This document shows positions 8,705-16,492 of a stretch of 21,978 bases of DNA, piece after piece. The notes below the pieces were generated by a model. It ran no database searches and was not told the DNA's origin. It was given only the letters and a program-made list of their open reading frames with translations. A program made the position numbers and the translations under genes. How positions within the stretch are numbered: the first letter of the stretch is position 1; each line of letters opens with the position of its first letter. The DNA comes from Brevibacillus sp. (lineage in GTDB: Bacteria; Bacillota; Bacilli; Brevibacillales; Brevibacillaceae). The stretch covers positions 1 through 21,978 of the forward strand of contig JARDZO010000059.1 of the NCBI GenBank assembly GCA_029240815.1, read 5' to 3'.

Positions 8705-9781
8705 TTGCTTCACTATTCAATCGCGGTGATTCCGGGAGACGGAATCGGTCCCGAAGTAATGGACGAAGGGTTAAAAGTTCTAAAGGCAATAGAAGAAAGC
8801 CATGGTGGTATTCGTTTTGCCAATGATGTGATGGATTGGAACTGTAAGTATTACCTCACGCATGGCAGGATGATGCCGGAAAATGGATTGGATACATTAA
8901 AAGACTATGATCTAATCCTGCTAGGTGCCGTCGGAGCTCCAGAAGTGCCCGATCATGTGTCTGTCTGGGAATTGATCCTGCCAATCCGACGCGCTTTCCA
9001 GCAGTATGTAAACCTGCGCCCGGTAAAACTGCTCCGAGGGTTGGAAAGCCCCTTGCGCTACAAGGAACATGCCGATCTGGATTTCGTAGTGGTCCGGGAG
9101 AATACGGAAGGCGAATATTCCAACATGGGTGGCCGGATGCATCAGGGCACGCCTTATGAAATGGCCGTACAGAACAATGTGTTTACGCGATACGGTACCG
9201 AACGCATTTTGAAATATGCCTATTCTCTCGCGGAAAAGAAGCCGAAAAAGAGATTGACGGCAGCGACCAAGTCGAATGGAATTAATCACTCGATGCCATT
9301 CTGGGATGAGATCGTCAAGGAAATCAGCCAGGAGCATCCAAACGTCAAAACGACGCTTTATCACATTGACGCTTTGGCTGCTTACTTTATCACTCGACCT
9401 GAGTCATTTGATGTGGTTGTAGCCAGCAATTTGTTCGGTGACATTTTGACTGATCTGGGAGCAGCGATCGTCGGCGGTCTGGGACTTGCTCCGTCTGCAA
9501 ACATCAATCCCGAGCGCAAATATCCTTCGATGTTTGAACCGATTCACGGCTCTGCCCCAGATATTGCGGGGAAAGGAATCGCCAATCCGATTGCCCAAAT
9601 CTGGAGCTTGAGCATGATGATGGACCATCTCGATCTACCAGAAATCAGTGCAGTGATCATGAATGCGATCGAGCAAGTACTCGTGGATGGCAAGGTGTTG
9701 ACTCCCGATCTGGGTGGAGGGGCAACAACGAAAGAATTGGGAGACGAAATCGTTCGCCAGATCTATCAGGCAACCAAATAG
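8705..9781 (+). CDS. Tartrate/D-malate dehydrogenase-like, isocitrate/isopropylmalate dehydrogenase family
   Basis: A 358-residue NAD-dependent beta-decarboxylating hydroxy-acid dehydrogenase. Family marks are IPGDGIGPEV near the N-terminus, substrate-binding arginines in LPIRR (95-96), YVNLRP (Arg105) and VVRENTEGEYS (Arg131), metal-binding aspartates in DALAAYF and NLFGDILTDL, and the cofactor loop FEPIHGSAPDIAGKGIANP. The VWELILPIRRAFQQYVNLRPVKLL region resembles tartrate dehydrogenase (TtuC) and D-malate dehydrogenase (DmlA) rather than LeuB. Such enzymes convert D-malate to pyruvate and CO2, or tartrate to oxaloglycolate or glycerate. Start TTG 8705 follows AAGGGGGGAGA. It is first in the sigma-54-controlled operon. 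The real substrate is unproven. Confidence 0.88.
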   Translation: MLHYSIAVIPGDGIGPEVMDEGLKVLKAIEESHGGIRFANDVMDWNCKYYLTHGRMMPENGLDTLKDYDLILLGAVGAPEVPDHVSVWELILPIRRAFQQYVNLRPVKLLRGLESPLRYKEHADLDFVVVRENTEGEYSNMGGRMHQGTPYEMAVQNNVFTRYGTERILKYAYSLAEKKPKKRLTAATKSNGINHSMPFWDEIVKEISQEHPNVKTTLYHIDALAAYFITRPESFDVVVASNLFGDILTDLGAAIVGGLGLAPSANINPERKYPSMFEPIHGSAPDIAGKGIANPIAQIWSLSMMMDHLDLPEISAVIMNAIEQVLVDGKVLTPDLGGGATTKELGDEIVRQIYQATK

Positions 9782-9804
9782 AAATAGAGGGAGGCAACGG
9801 GAGA

Positions 9805-11229
9805 ATGGAAACGAAATCATATGATCTGTACATCGGTGGCGAGTGGGTAAAAACAGACAGCTACATCCCGGTCTATCACAAATACACAGGTGAATGTATC
9901 GCTCAGATCGCAAAAGCTGAACAACATCATGTAACGGATGCAGTAGAAAAAGCCTCGAAAACCTTTAAACAGGACAGCCTTACTCCATTTCAACGCTACA
10001 AGATATTATTGAAAGCGTCCGAGCTGATGGAAGCACGTCGCGATGAGATGGAGCTCTCCCTGATTCGTGAAGTGGGCAAAACGCGCAAGGACGCGATGAA
10101 CGAGCTGGACAGAACGATCAATACACTGCGCCTGTCTGCCGAGGAAGCAAAAAAGATTCACGGCGAAATGATCCCTCTGCAAGCGACAGAAGGCTCTGAA
10201 AATCGCCTCGGCTTTACGATTCGCGTACCAAAGGGTGTCATCGGTGCGATCACGCCGTTCAACTACCCGCTTTTGCTCAGCACGCATAAGATCGCTCCGG
10301 CTATTGCGGCAGGAAACACGCTGGTTGTTAAGCCTGCTACGGTAACTCCGATCGCGACGTTCATGCTGTTGGAGGTGTTGGAAGAGGCGGGATTGCCAAA
10401 AGGCTACATCAACATCGTCACAGGAGCAGGCAGTCAGGTGGGTGAGTGGTTACTGGACGAAGAGCGTATCGCCATGTACACCTTTACCGGATCGGGCGAA
10501 GTCGGGCGTCATATCAAAGAGCGCAGCGGCATGCGTCCCGTGGCATTGGAGCTAGGTAACAACTCACCGAACATCATCCACCTCGATGCGGATCTGGAGC
10601 TGGCAGCTCGTCAGACGGCAGCACGCAGCTTCCACAACGCGGGTCAGGCTTGCATCGCGGTGCAGCGCATTTATGTACATGAAGACGTCTTCCAGGAGTT
10701 TACGAACCTGTACATCGATGAAGTGAAGCAGCTGAAAGTGGGAGACCCGGAAGACCCAAATACGGATGTAGGACCAATGATCAGTGAAAAAGAAGCCAGT
10801 CGTACGGAGGAATGGGTACAGGAAGCGATCAGCCAGGGGGCAACATCATTGCTGCCCGTGAAGCGAGAGGGTGCGTTGTTCTACCCAGCTGTGCTTGTCG
10901 ATACCAAGCCAGAAATGAAAGTCGTGTGCCGCGAAGTATTTGCACCTGTGGTAACGATCATTCCTTACAACGATCTGGACGATGCTTTTGCACAGGCGAA
11001 CAACTCCGAGTACGGTCTTCAGGCAGGCATTTTCACACGTGATCTGAACATTGCCATGAAAGCGGCGCGCGTACTGGAATACGGCGGCGTAGTCATCAAT
11101 GACGTTTCAACCTACCGCAATGACGTTATGCCTTATGGCGGAGTCAAAAACAGTGGACTTGGCAAAGAAGGCCCTCGATATGCAGTCGAGGAAATGACAG
11201 AAGAACGGATGGTGGTGATCAATCTATGA
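9805..11229 (+). CDS. Aldehyde dehydrogenase (lactaldehyde/semialdehyde type)
   Basis: A 474-residue member of the aldehyde dehydrogenase superfamily, only distantly similar to the ExaC-type enzyme on the left. Visible marks are TPFNYPLLLS (150-159), VVKPATVTP, FTGSGEVG (227-234), the catalytic Glu249 in LELGNNSPN and catalytic Cys283 in NAGQACIAVQR. The LELGNNSPN variant, in place of the common LELGGKSP, recalls lactaldehyde, phosphonoacetaldehyde and non-phosphorylating glyceraldehyde-type enzymes. It probably oxidises a small hydroxylated or charged aldehyde made within this pathway. It starts 23 nt after the dehydrogenase gene and its stop overlaps the next start by 4 nt (ATGA), so translation of the two is coupled. 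Confidence 0.92.
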   Translation: METKSYDLYIGGEWVKTDSYIPVYHKYTGECIAQIAKAEQHHVTDAVEKASKTFKQDSLTPFQRYKILLKASELMEARRDEMELSLIREVGKTRKDAMNELDRTINTLRLSAEEAKKIHGEMIPLQATEGSENRLGFTIRVPKGVIGAITPFNYPLLLSTHKIAPAIAAGNTLVVKPATVTPIATFMLLEVLEEAGLPKGYINIVTGAGSQVGEWLLDEERIAMYTFTGSGEVGRHIKERSGMRPVALELGNNSPNIIHLDADLELAARQTAARSFHNAGQACIAVQRIYVHEDVFQEFTNLYIDEVKQLKVGDPEDPNTDVGPMISEKEASRTEEWVQEAISQGATSLLPVKREGALFYPAVLVDTKPEMKVVCREVFAPVVTIIPYNDLDDAFAQANNSEYGLQAGIFTRDLNIAMKAARVLEYGGVVINDVSTYRNDVMPYGGVKNSGLGKEGPRYAVEEMTEERMVVINL

Positions 11230-11996
11230 ACGGACAACTTTTGGCAGGAAAAACCGCTATCGTAACAGGCGCAGCATCCGGTATGGGAAAAGCCATCGCG
11301 ACGCTTTTTGCCGAACAAGGAGCGAATGTCGTTCTGGCGGATTTGAACAAGGGAGCAGCTGAACAGGTCGCAAAGGAATTGCCTGAAGGAAAGGCCCATC
11401 CTGTACAAACGGACGTATCTGATGATCAGAGTGTGGCAGCACTCGTCCAGGAAACGGTCTCCACATTTGGCTCGATTGATGTGCTCGTCAACTGTGCTGG
11501 GGTGCCTCAAGCATTTACACCGATCGAGGAGCTGAGTCTCGAACAGTGGGACAGAACGATGGCGGTCAATACCAAATCGATCTTCTTGACGACCAGACAC
11601 TCCGTTCCTCACATGAAAGCTGGCAACAAAGGCAGTATTATCAACATCGCATCGATCGCAGGAATTCGTGCTCGTCCGGGGCTAAATGCGTACTGTGCCT
11701 CCAAAGGTGCGGCAATCATGCTGAGCAAGGCGCTCGCGATTGAGCTGGCCCCATACAAAATTCGGGTGAACGTCATCAATCCGGGTCCGGCAGAGACACC
11801 TATGCTAGGCAAGTTCATCAACGGAGACGACGCAGAAGTGGAAGCAGGCAAGAAGGATATTTTTATCAGCAGCGTTCCGCTCGGTACACTGATCCAACCG
11901 GAAGATATTGCCCAAGCAGCTCTTTATCTGGCTTCTGATCTGTCCAAGATCGTAACAGGTGAAGTTATGAACGTAGATGGCGGAAGAGGGATCTAG
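11226..11996 (+). CDS. Short-chain dehydrogenase/reductase (FabG-like SDR)
   Basis: A 256-residue classical SDR. The nucleotide-binding TGAASGMG motif is at residues 14-21, NCAG at 89-92, catalytic Ser143, Tyr156 and Lys160 (YCASK), and NPGPAETPM after strand 6. Asp39 at the end of the second strand favours NAD(H) over NADP(H). It probably oxidises an alcohol group, or reduces the corresponding ketone, of the substrate handled by the neighbouring dehydrogenases. Its start overlaps the aldehyde dehydrogenase stop. Residue-level similarity to 3-oxoacyl-ACP reductases is generic to the family and does not indicate fatty acid synthesis here. Confidence 0.92.
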   Translation: MNGQLLAGKTAIVTGAASGMGKAIATLFAEQGANVVLADLNKGAAEQVAKELPEGKAHPVQTDVSDDQSVAALVQETVSTFGSIDVLVNCAGVPQAFTPIEELSLEQWDRTMAVNTKSIFLTTRHSVPHMKAGNKGSIINIASIAGIRARPGLNAYCASKGAAIMLSKALAIELAPYKIRVNVINPGPAETPMLGKFINGDDAEVEAGKKDIFISSVPLGTLIQPEDIAQAALYLASDLSKIVTGEVMNVDGGRGI

Positions 11997-12074
11997 TCAA
12001 ACGTTAAAAATTTTCATATTATTAAATGAATTCAATTGAAAATAAAAAAGAGAGAACCAGGGGGAATTAGAGAG

Positions 12075-13139
12075 ATGTTGCGAAAAAAATGGAGCTTTCT
12101 ATTATCAGGGATCATGTCAGCGTCCTTATTGCTGACAGCGTGCGGAGGAGGCGGCGGGCAAGCTGCTCAGCCTTCCGGGCAGAATGGCGGACAAGCTGCT
12201 CAGACGGAAGCGCCAAAAAGCGACGGACAAACCTTTGTATTTAAAGCTGGTCACTCGCTGACAGAAGATCACCCGTATAACCTGGCGCTGAAAAAGATGG
12301 CAGAGGATGTAGAGAAGCGCTCGAACGGGAAAGTGAAAATCGAAGTATATCCACTGAGCCAGCTGGGTGCTGAGCGCGAATTGACTGAAGCGCTTACGTT
12401 TGGAACAGCAGATATGTCGATTACTTCTACTGCACCAGTGACCAACTTCTATTCAAAATTGGGCGTACTCGACCTGCCGTTCCTTTTTGAGAGCCGTGAG
12501 CAGGCATACAAAGTCTTGGATGGAAAAGTCGGTCAAGACATCCTCAAAGACTTGAGCAGTGCAAACCTCGTAGGATTGGCTTGGGCTGAAAACGGTTTCC
12601 GTCACATCACGAACGGAGCCAAAGACATCAAGACTCCGGCTGATGTTAAAGGGATGAAGATCCGCACGCAGGAGAACCCGATTCATCTGGCAGCTTTTGA
12701 AGCATTGGGAGCAAAACCAACCCCGATGGCTTGGACAGAAGCACTGACTGCTCTGCAACAAGGTGTAGTAGATGCTCAGGAAAACCCGGCGATCGTTGCT
12801 CAAACCTACAAGCTGTACGATTCTAAGCAAACGCACATGTCCTTGACCGGTCACGTATACTCCGCTGCCCTGATCTTGTTCAGTAAACCAGTATGGGACA
12901 AGCTGCCTGCTGACGTGCAACAGCTGATTTCCGAAGAAGCAGTAAAAGCAGGTCAGTACGAGCGTGAACTGATGATCAAAATGGAGCAGGAAGCCATCAC
13001 CGATATTAAATCGAAGGGCGTAGTAATCACCGAAGACGTGGACAAGCAAGCATTCCGCGACGCGATGAAGCCTGTGTATGATAAGTTTTCTGGTCAATTC
13101 GGCAAAGAGCTGGTTGACGAAATCATGAATACGAAATAA
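12075..13139 (+). CDS. dctP: TRAP transporter substrate-binding lipoprotein, DctP family
   Basis: A 354-residue extracytoplasmic solute receptor. The N-terminus is a lipoprotein signal: basic KK, hydrophobic stretch and lipobox LTAC with Cys23 as the lipidated residue, as expected in a Gram-positive. A Gly/Gln/Ala linker with a small internal repeat follows. The mature part has the DctP hallmarks FRHITNGAKDIKTPADVKGMKIRTQENP, with Arg197 the likely carboxylate-binding arginine, and AWTEALTALQQGVVDAQENP. TRAP receptors with this arginine bind organic acids, so the cargo is probably a hydroxy-acid or dicarboxylate. The frame is open from TTG 12036, but AGGGGG lies 10 nt before ATG 12075 and the signal peptide starts there. 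Confidence 0.94.
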   Translation: MLRKKWSFLLSGIMSASLLLTACGGGGGQAAQPSGQNGGQAAQTEAPKSDGQTFVFKAGHSLTEDHPYNLALKKMAEDVEKRSNGKVKIEVYPLSQLGAERELTEALTFGTADMSITSTAPVTNFYSKLGVLDLPFLFESREQAYKVLDGKVGQDILKDLSSANLVGLAWAENGFRHITNGAKDIKTPADVKGMKIRTQENPIHLAAFEALGAKPTPMAWTEALTALQQGVVDAQENPAIVAQTYKLYDSKQTHMSLTGHVYSAALILFSKPVWDKLPADVQQLISEEAVKAGQYERELMIKMEQEAITDIKSKGVVITEDVDKQAFRDAMKPVYDKFSGQFGKELVDEIMNTK

Positions 13140-13148
13140 ACGACAGAA

Positions 13149-13174
13149 GGGAGAAGAGCAGGAGCTTTTCTCCC
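13149..13174 (+). other. Intercistronic hairpin between dctP and dctQ
   Basis: GGGAGAA (13149-13155) pairs with TTCTCCC (13168-13174), with AGC/GCT inside, forming a strong stem-loop 9 bp after the dctP stop. It lacks a clean U-run, so it is more likely a mRNA-stabilising or partial attenuation element. Such structures after binding-protein genes commonly allow more receptor than permease to be made. Confidence 0.6.
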
Positions 13175-13202
13175 CCCTTTTCCCTGAGAAAGGAGAAATC
13201 GT

Positions 13203-13670
13203 GTGGGCACCCTTATTTCCAAAATAAACAGTCTTACTCGTTTCATCGTCATTGCGCTGCTCGCTGTCATGGTCGTAGCGGTTTTCCTGCAGGTGCTGTT
13301 CCGATTTTTCCTGGACCAGCCACTTGCTTGGACGGAAGAATTGGCTCGTTACTTGCTGATCTGGATCACTTTTCTCGGTTCGGCATACGCCATGGCCATT
13401 AAAGCGCATATTGGTACCGAATATATTCAGAAGTTTTTGTCACCTCTGATGAATAAGGTCGTCCTGAGTATTGCTGCGCTTCTCAGCATTTTCTTTTTTA
13501 TAGTCATGGTTCAACAGGGGTACGCCTTGTCAGCTCGAAGCATGACACAGACATCCCCCACTCTGCTCGTTCCCATGGGTTACGTCTACATGGTGATTCC
13601 GATCAGCGGTGTTTTGCTCATCATGAACGTTCTCCATGTAACTTGGAAAGATATCACCGGGAAGGAGTGA
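13203..13670 (+). CDS. dctQ: TRAP transporter small permease subunit, DctQ family
   Basis: A 155-residue membrane protein with four predicted hydrophobic segments (about 12-32, 46-63, 84-106 and 122-145). The segment between the first two, FFLDQPLAWTEELARYLLIW, is the signature of DctQ proteins. It forms the permease complex with DctM and receives substrate from DctP. Start GTG 13203 follows AAGGAG with about 7-nt spacing. It lies 7 nt before dctM in the expected dctP-dctQ-dctM order. Confidence 0.93.
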   Translation: MGTLISKINSLTRFIVIALLAVMVVAVFLQVLFRFFLDQPLAWTEELARYLLIWITFLGSAYAMAIKAHIGTEYIQKFLSPLMNKVVLSIAALLSIFFFIVMVQQGYALSARSMTQTSPTLLVPMGYVYMVIPISGVLLIMNVLHVTWKDITGKE

Positions 13671-13677
13671 ATCGATT

Positions 13678-14952
13678 GTGGGTACTGTGCTCTTTTTAAC
13701 ACTATTGGTTCTCCTGATCATTAATGTCCCGATTGCCGTTGCATTAGGGCTTTCAGTGGTTGTTGCCTTTATGGTAGAGGGAAACATCCCTTTGCTGGTC
13801 GTCATTCAAAAAATGTTCAACGGGACGGACTCCTTCCCATTGATGGCAGTTCCATTCTTTTTGCTCGCTGGTAAGCTGATGGAGACAGGCGGTATTTCAG
13901 CGCGGTTGATTCGGTTTGCCAATACGCTGGTAGGGACTCTGCCAGGAGGATTGGCGATTGTGGCGGTTATGGGTTGCACGTTCTTTGCCGCTATTTCGGG
14001 CTCTTCAGCAGCGACGACAGCTGCTGTAGGGGGCATTCTCATCCCGCACATGGTCAAAAAGGGGTATGACGTTCGTTTTTCGGCTGCGCTGCATGCAGCG
14101 GGCGGGACGATCGGCGTTATGATTCCGCCTAGCGTTCCGATGGTTTTGTACGGAGTGGCAGCAAGTACTTCCATTAACGATTTGTTCATTGCAGGGATTG
14201 GACCGGGTATTCTCGTTGCGATCTCGCTCATTGCATACTCGTACTGGATCAGCAAGAAAAATGGCTGGGGCGGTGGAGAAAAACATTCGCTTGCAGACAT
14301 TTGGAAGGCTTTCAAAGACGCCATTTTGGCGATTCTCATGCCTGTTATTATTTTGGGTGGCATCTACGGTGGTATTTTCACTTCTACAGAAGCAGCTGTT
14401 GTAGCGGTTGTATATGGTTTGGTGGTAGGGTTGTTCGTCTACCGGGAAATTAAATGGAAAGACTTGGGAGAAATTTTTGCGGGTTCGGCCAGTATGACAG
14501 CAGTCATCATGCTCATTATTGCGACGGCCAACGCATTCGGGTTTATTATGACCAGGGAAAATATTCCTCAGGAAATTGCCCAATTCATGCTGGGGATTAC
14601 CGATAGCATGTTTATTACACTGTTGATCATCAACGTTTTGCTGCTCATCTTGGGGACGTTTATGGAGACGGCGGTTACGATCATCCTTATGACGCCGATT
14701 TTGCTGCCGATCACCACTGCGCTGGGAATCGACCCGGTGTTGTTCGGGGTTATCATGGTCGTCAACTCCGCGATTGGTATGCTGACGCCGCCAGTGGGAC
14801 TCAACTTGCTTGTAGCTGGAAATATAGCAAAACTTCCCAACTCAGCGATTGAAAGGGCGGCTATTCCATTTCTGATCCTCATGATCGTCGATTTGATGCT
14901 CATCACATACGTACCAGAAATTAGCTTGTGGTTGGTTAACTTGAGTAAGTAA
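13678..14952 (+). CDS. dctM: TRAP transporter large permease subunit, DctM family
   Basis: A 424-residue polytopic membrane protein with about a dozen hydrophobic segments. The conserved GCTFFAAISGSSAATTAAVG stretch and the second-half NLLVAGN/TPPVGLN region identify DctM, the ion-coupled channel subunit of TRAP transporters (sodium- or proton-driven uptake). Length is normal for the family. Start GTG 13678 follows AAGGAG of the dctQ end. With dctP and dctQ it forms one complete transporter. Confidence 0.95.
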   Translation: MGTVLFLTLLVLLIINVPIAVALGLSVVVAFMVEGNIPLLVVIQKMFNGTDSFPLMAVPFFLLAGKLMETGGISARLIRFANTLVGTLPGGLAIVAVMGCTFFAAISGSSAATTAAVGGILIPHMVKKGYDVRFSAALHAAGGTIGVMIPPSVPMVLYGVAASTSINDLFIAGIGPGILVAISLIAYSYWISKKNGWGGGEKHSLADIWKAFKDAILAILMPVIILGGIYGGIFTSTEAAVVAVVYGLVVGLFVYREIKWKDLGEIFAGSASMTAVIMLIIATANAFGFIMTRENIPQEIAQFMLGITDSMFITLLIINVLLLILGTFMETAVTIILMTPILLPITTALGIDPVLFGVIMVVNSAIGMLTPPVGLNLLVAGNIAKLPNSAIERAAIPFLILMIVDLMLITYVPEISLWLVNLSK

Positions 14953-14968
14953 CGAGGAGGCGGTATTC

Positions 14969-16333
14969 GTGGATTACATTCAACACTTAAAAGACTGGTT
15001 GGGTGACGAACGTGTCACGACGAACCCAACTGTCCTCGAACACCACAGTCACGACGAATCGTATCATACGCCGCACTTGCCTGACGTCGTAGTGTTTCCG
15101 CAGACTGCCCAAGAAGTTAGCCAGATCATGAAACTGGCAAGCGAGAAGCACATCGCTGTCACACCGTTTGGTTTGGGAAGCAGTCTGGAAGGGCATGCCA
15201 TTCCTTATCATGGCGGTATCAGCTTGGATTTTTCGCTGATGAATCAAGTGTTGGAAGTGCGTCCGCAAGATTTTCTGGTTCGCGTGCAGCCTGGTGTGAC
15301 GCGTACGCAGCTCAACAAGGAATTGAAAAAGCACGGGCTGTTTTTCTCCGTTGATCCAGGGGCAGACGCTACACTAGGCGGAATGGCAGCGACGAATGCG
15401 AGCGGAACTACATCTGTTCGTTACGGCGTAATGCGCGATAATGTACGCGATCTGGAAGTGGTATTGGCAGATGGTCGCATCATCCACACGGGAAGCATGA
15501 CAGCGAAATCCTCGTCCGGTTATCACCTGACAGGGCTCTTCGTAGGCTCGGAAGGAACGCTCGGGGCATTTACAGAATTGACCTTGCGCGTATACGGAAT
15601 TCCTGAGGCAACAATGGCGGCGCGAGCTTGCTTCCCTACCGTACAGGATGCAGTAGATACCGTAGTGGACATCTTGTCAGCGGGTATCCAGGTGGCGCGA
15701 ATTGAGCTGATCGACGAACGCTCCATTCGTCAGGTCAACGCATACAAGGAAACGAGCTATCCAGAAAACCCCACGCTTTTTATCGAGTTTCACGGAAGTG
15801 AGCAAGGCTTGCAGCACGATATTGAATTTGCACAGAACATCGCAGGTGAGCACGGATGCTCCGAGTTTCTGTTCGAGACGGACTCCAAAGCGCGTGCGCA
15901 GCTATGGGATGTGCGTCACAATATGGCGTATGCCTTTATCCACAAATCTCCGGGGAAAAAGATGATGGTGACAGATGTGTGCGTTCCATTTTCTGAGCTG
16001 GCAGGAGCTGTCGTTGACGCCAGACAAGCCATTGATCGCTCGGGCTTGGATGGAGCGATTCTGGGGCACGTCGGAGATGGCAACTACCACGTCATCCTGA
16101 TGATCGACTTGACCGATCCGGCGGAAGTGGCGCGTGCCGAAGAACTGAATGCTCATTTGGTCGAATATGCGCTGAGCCGAGGCGGGACATGCACCGGAGA
16201 ACACGGTGTCGGGGTCGGAAAAGCAAAATACCAGCGTATTGAGCATGGAGATGCCCTCGATGTCATGCAATCCATGAAGCACGTATTAGACCCGACTGGC
16301 ATTCTGAATCCGGGGAAAATTTTCGGAGCGTAA
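14969..16333 (+). CDS. FAD-linked 2-hydroxy-acid dehydrogenase (GlcD / D-lactate dehydrogenase type)
   Basis: A 454-residue flavoprotein of the FAD_binding_4 plus FAD-oxidase C family. The N-terminal FAD region contains PFGLGSSLEGHA (67-77), VRVQPGVTR (104-112), and DPGADATLGGMAATNASGT (129-147). The C-terminal part has GHVGDGNYHV and TGEHGVGVGK, which hold the active-site histidines. The sequence is closest to D-lactate dehydrogenase (cytochrome/quinone-linked) and GlcD types that oxidise D-lactate, glycolate or D-2-hydroxyglutarate to the 2-oxoacid. No GlcE or GlcF partner gene is next to it. Start GTG 14969 has GAGGAGG 8 nt upstream. It is the last gene of the operon; a terminator follows. 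Confidence 0.92.
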   Translation: MDYIQHLKDWLGDERVTTNPTVLEHHSHDESYHTPHLPDVVVFPQTAQEVSQIMKLASEKHIAVTPFGLGSSLEGHAIPYHGGISLDFSLMNQVLEVRPQDFLVRVQPGVTRTQLNKELKKHGLFFSVDPGADATLGGMAATNASGTTSVRYGVMRDNVRDLEVVLADGRIIHTGSMTAKSSSGYHLTGLFVGSEGTLGAFTELTLRVYGIPEATMAARACFPTVQDAVDTVVDILSAGIQVARIELIDERSIRQVNAYKETSYPENPTLFIEFHGSEQGLQHDIEFAQNIAGEHGCSEFLFETDSKARAQLWDVRHNMAYAFIHKSPGKKMMVTDVCVPFSELAGAVVDARQAIDRSGLDGAILGHVGDGNYHVILMIDLTDPAEVARAEELNAHLVEYALSRGGTCTGEHGVGVGKAKYQRIEHGDALDVMQSMKHVLDPTGILNPGKIFGA

Positions 16334-16351
16334 CTTTCATGACCTACAAGG

Positions 16352-16392
16352 CCTGTACTCTGTGTAACCTACAGAGTGCGGGTTTTCTTTTT
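16352..16392 (+). terminator. Intrinsic terminator of the TRAP/catabolic operon
   Basis: A 12-bp stem (16352-16363 with 16371-16382, including a few G-U pairs) is followed by a T-rich tract. It begins 18 bp after the flavoprotein stop. It separates the operon from the formate-tetrahydrofolate ligase gene. Confidence 0.85.
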
Positions 16393-16492
16393 TTCCCCAA
16401 AAAGGGGTTCGGGGGAAAGGAGAAGCGACTACAATGTGGAATGTAGAAGTTGGTCATGAAACAACGAATTCACCGATTGCAGGGAGGCACGC

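Noticed and set aside
12010..12043. AT-rich inverted repeat (ATTTTCA/TGAAAAT) before dctP
   Set aside because: It is weak, AT-rich and without a promoter or U-run that would assign a function; it may be chance.
12453..13409. Minus-strand 318-codon open frame opposite dctP and dctQ
   Set aside because: It is a shadow of clear TRAP transporter genes and its composition matches no family.
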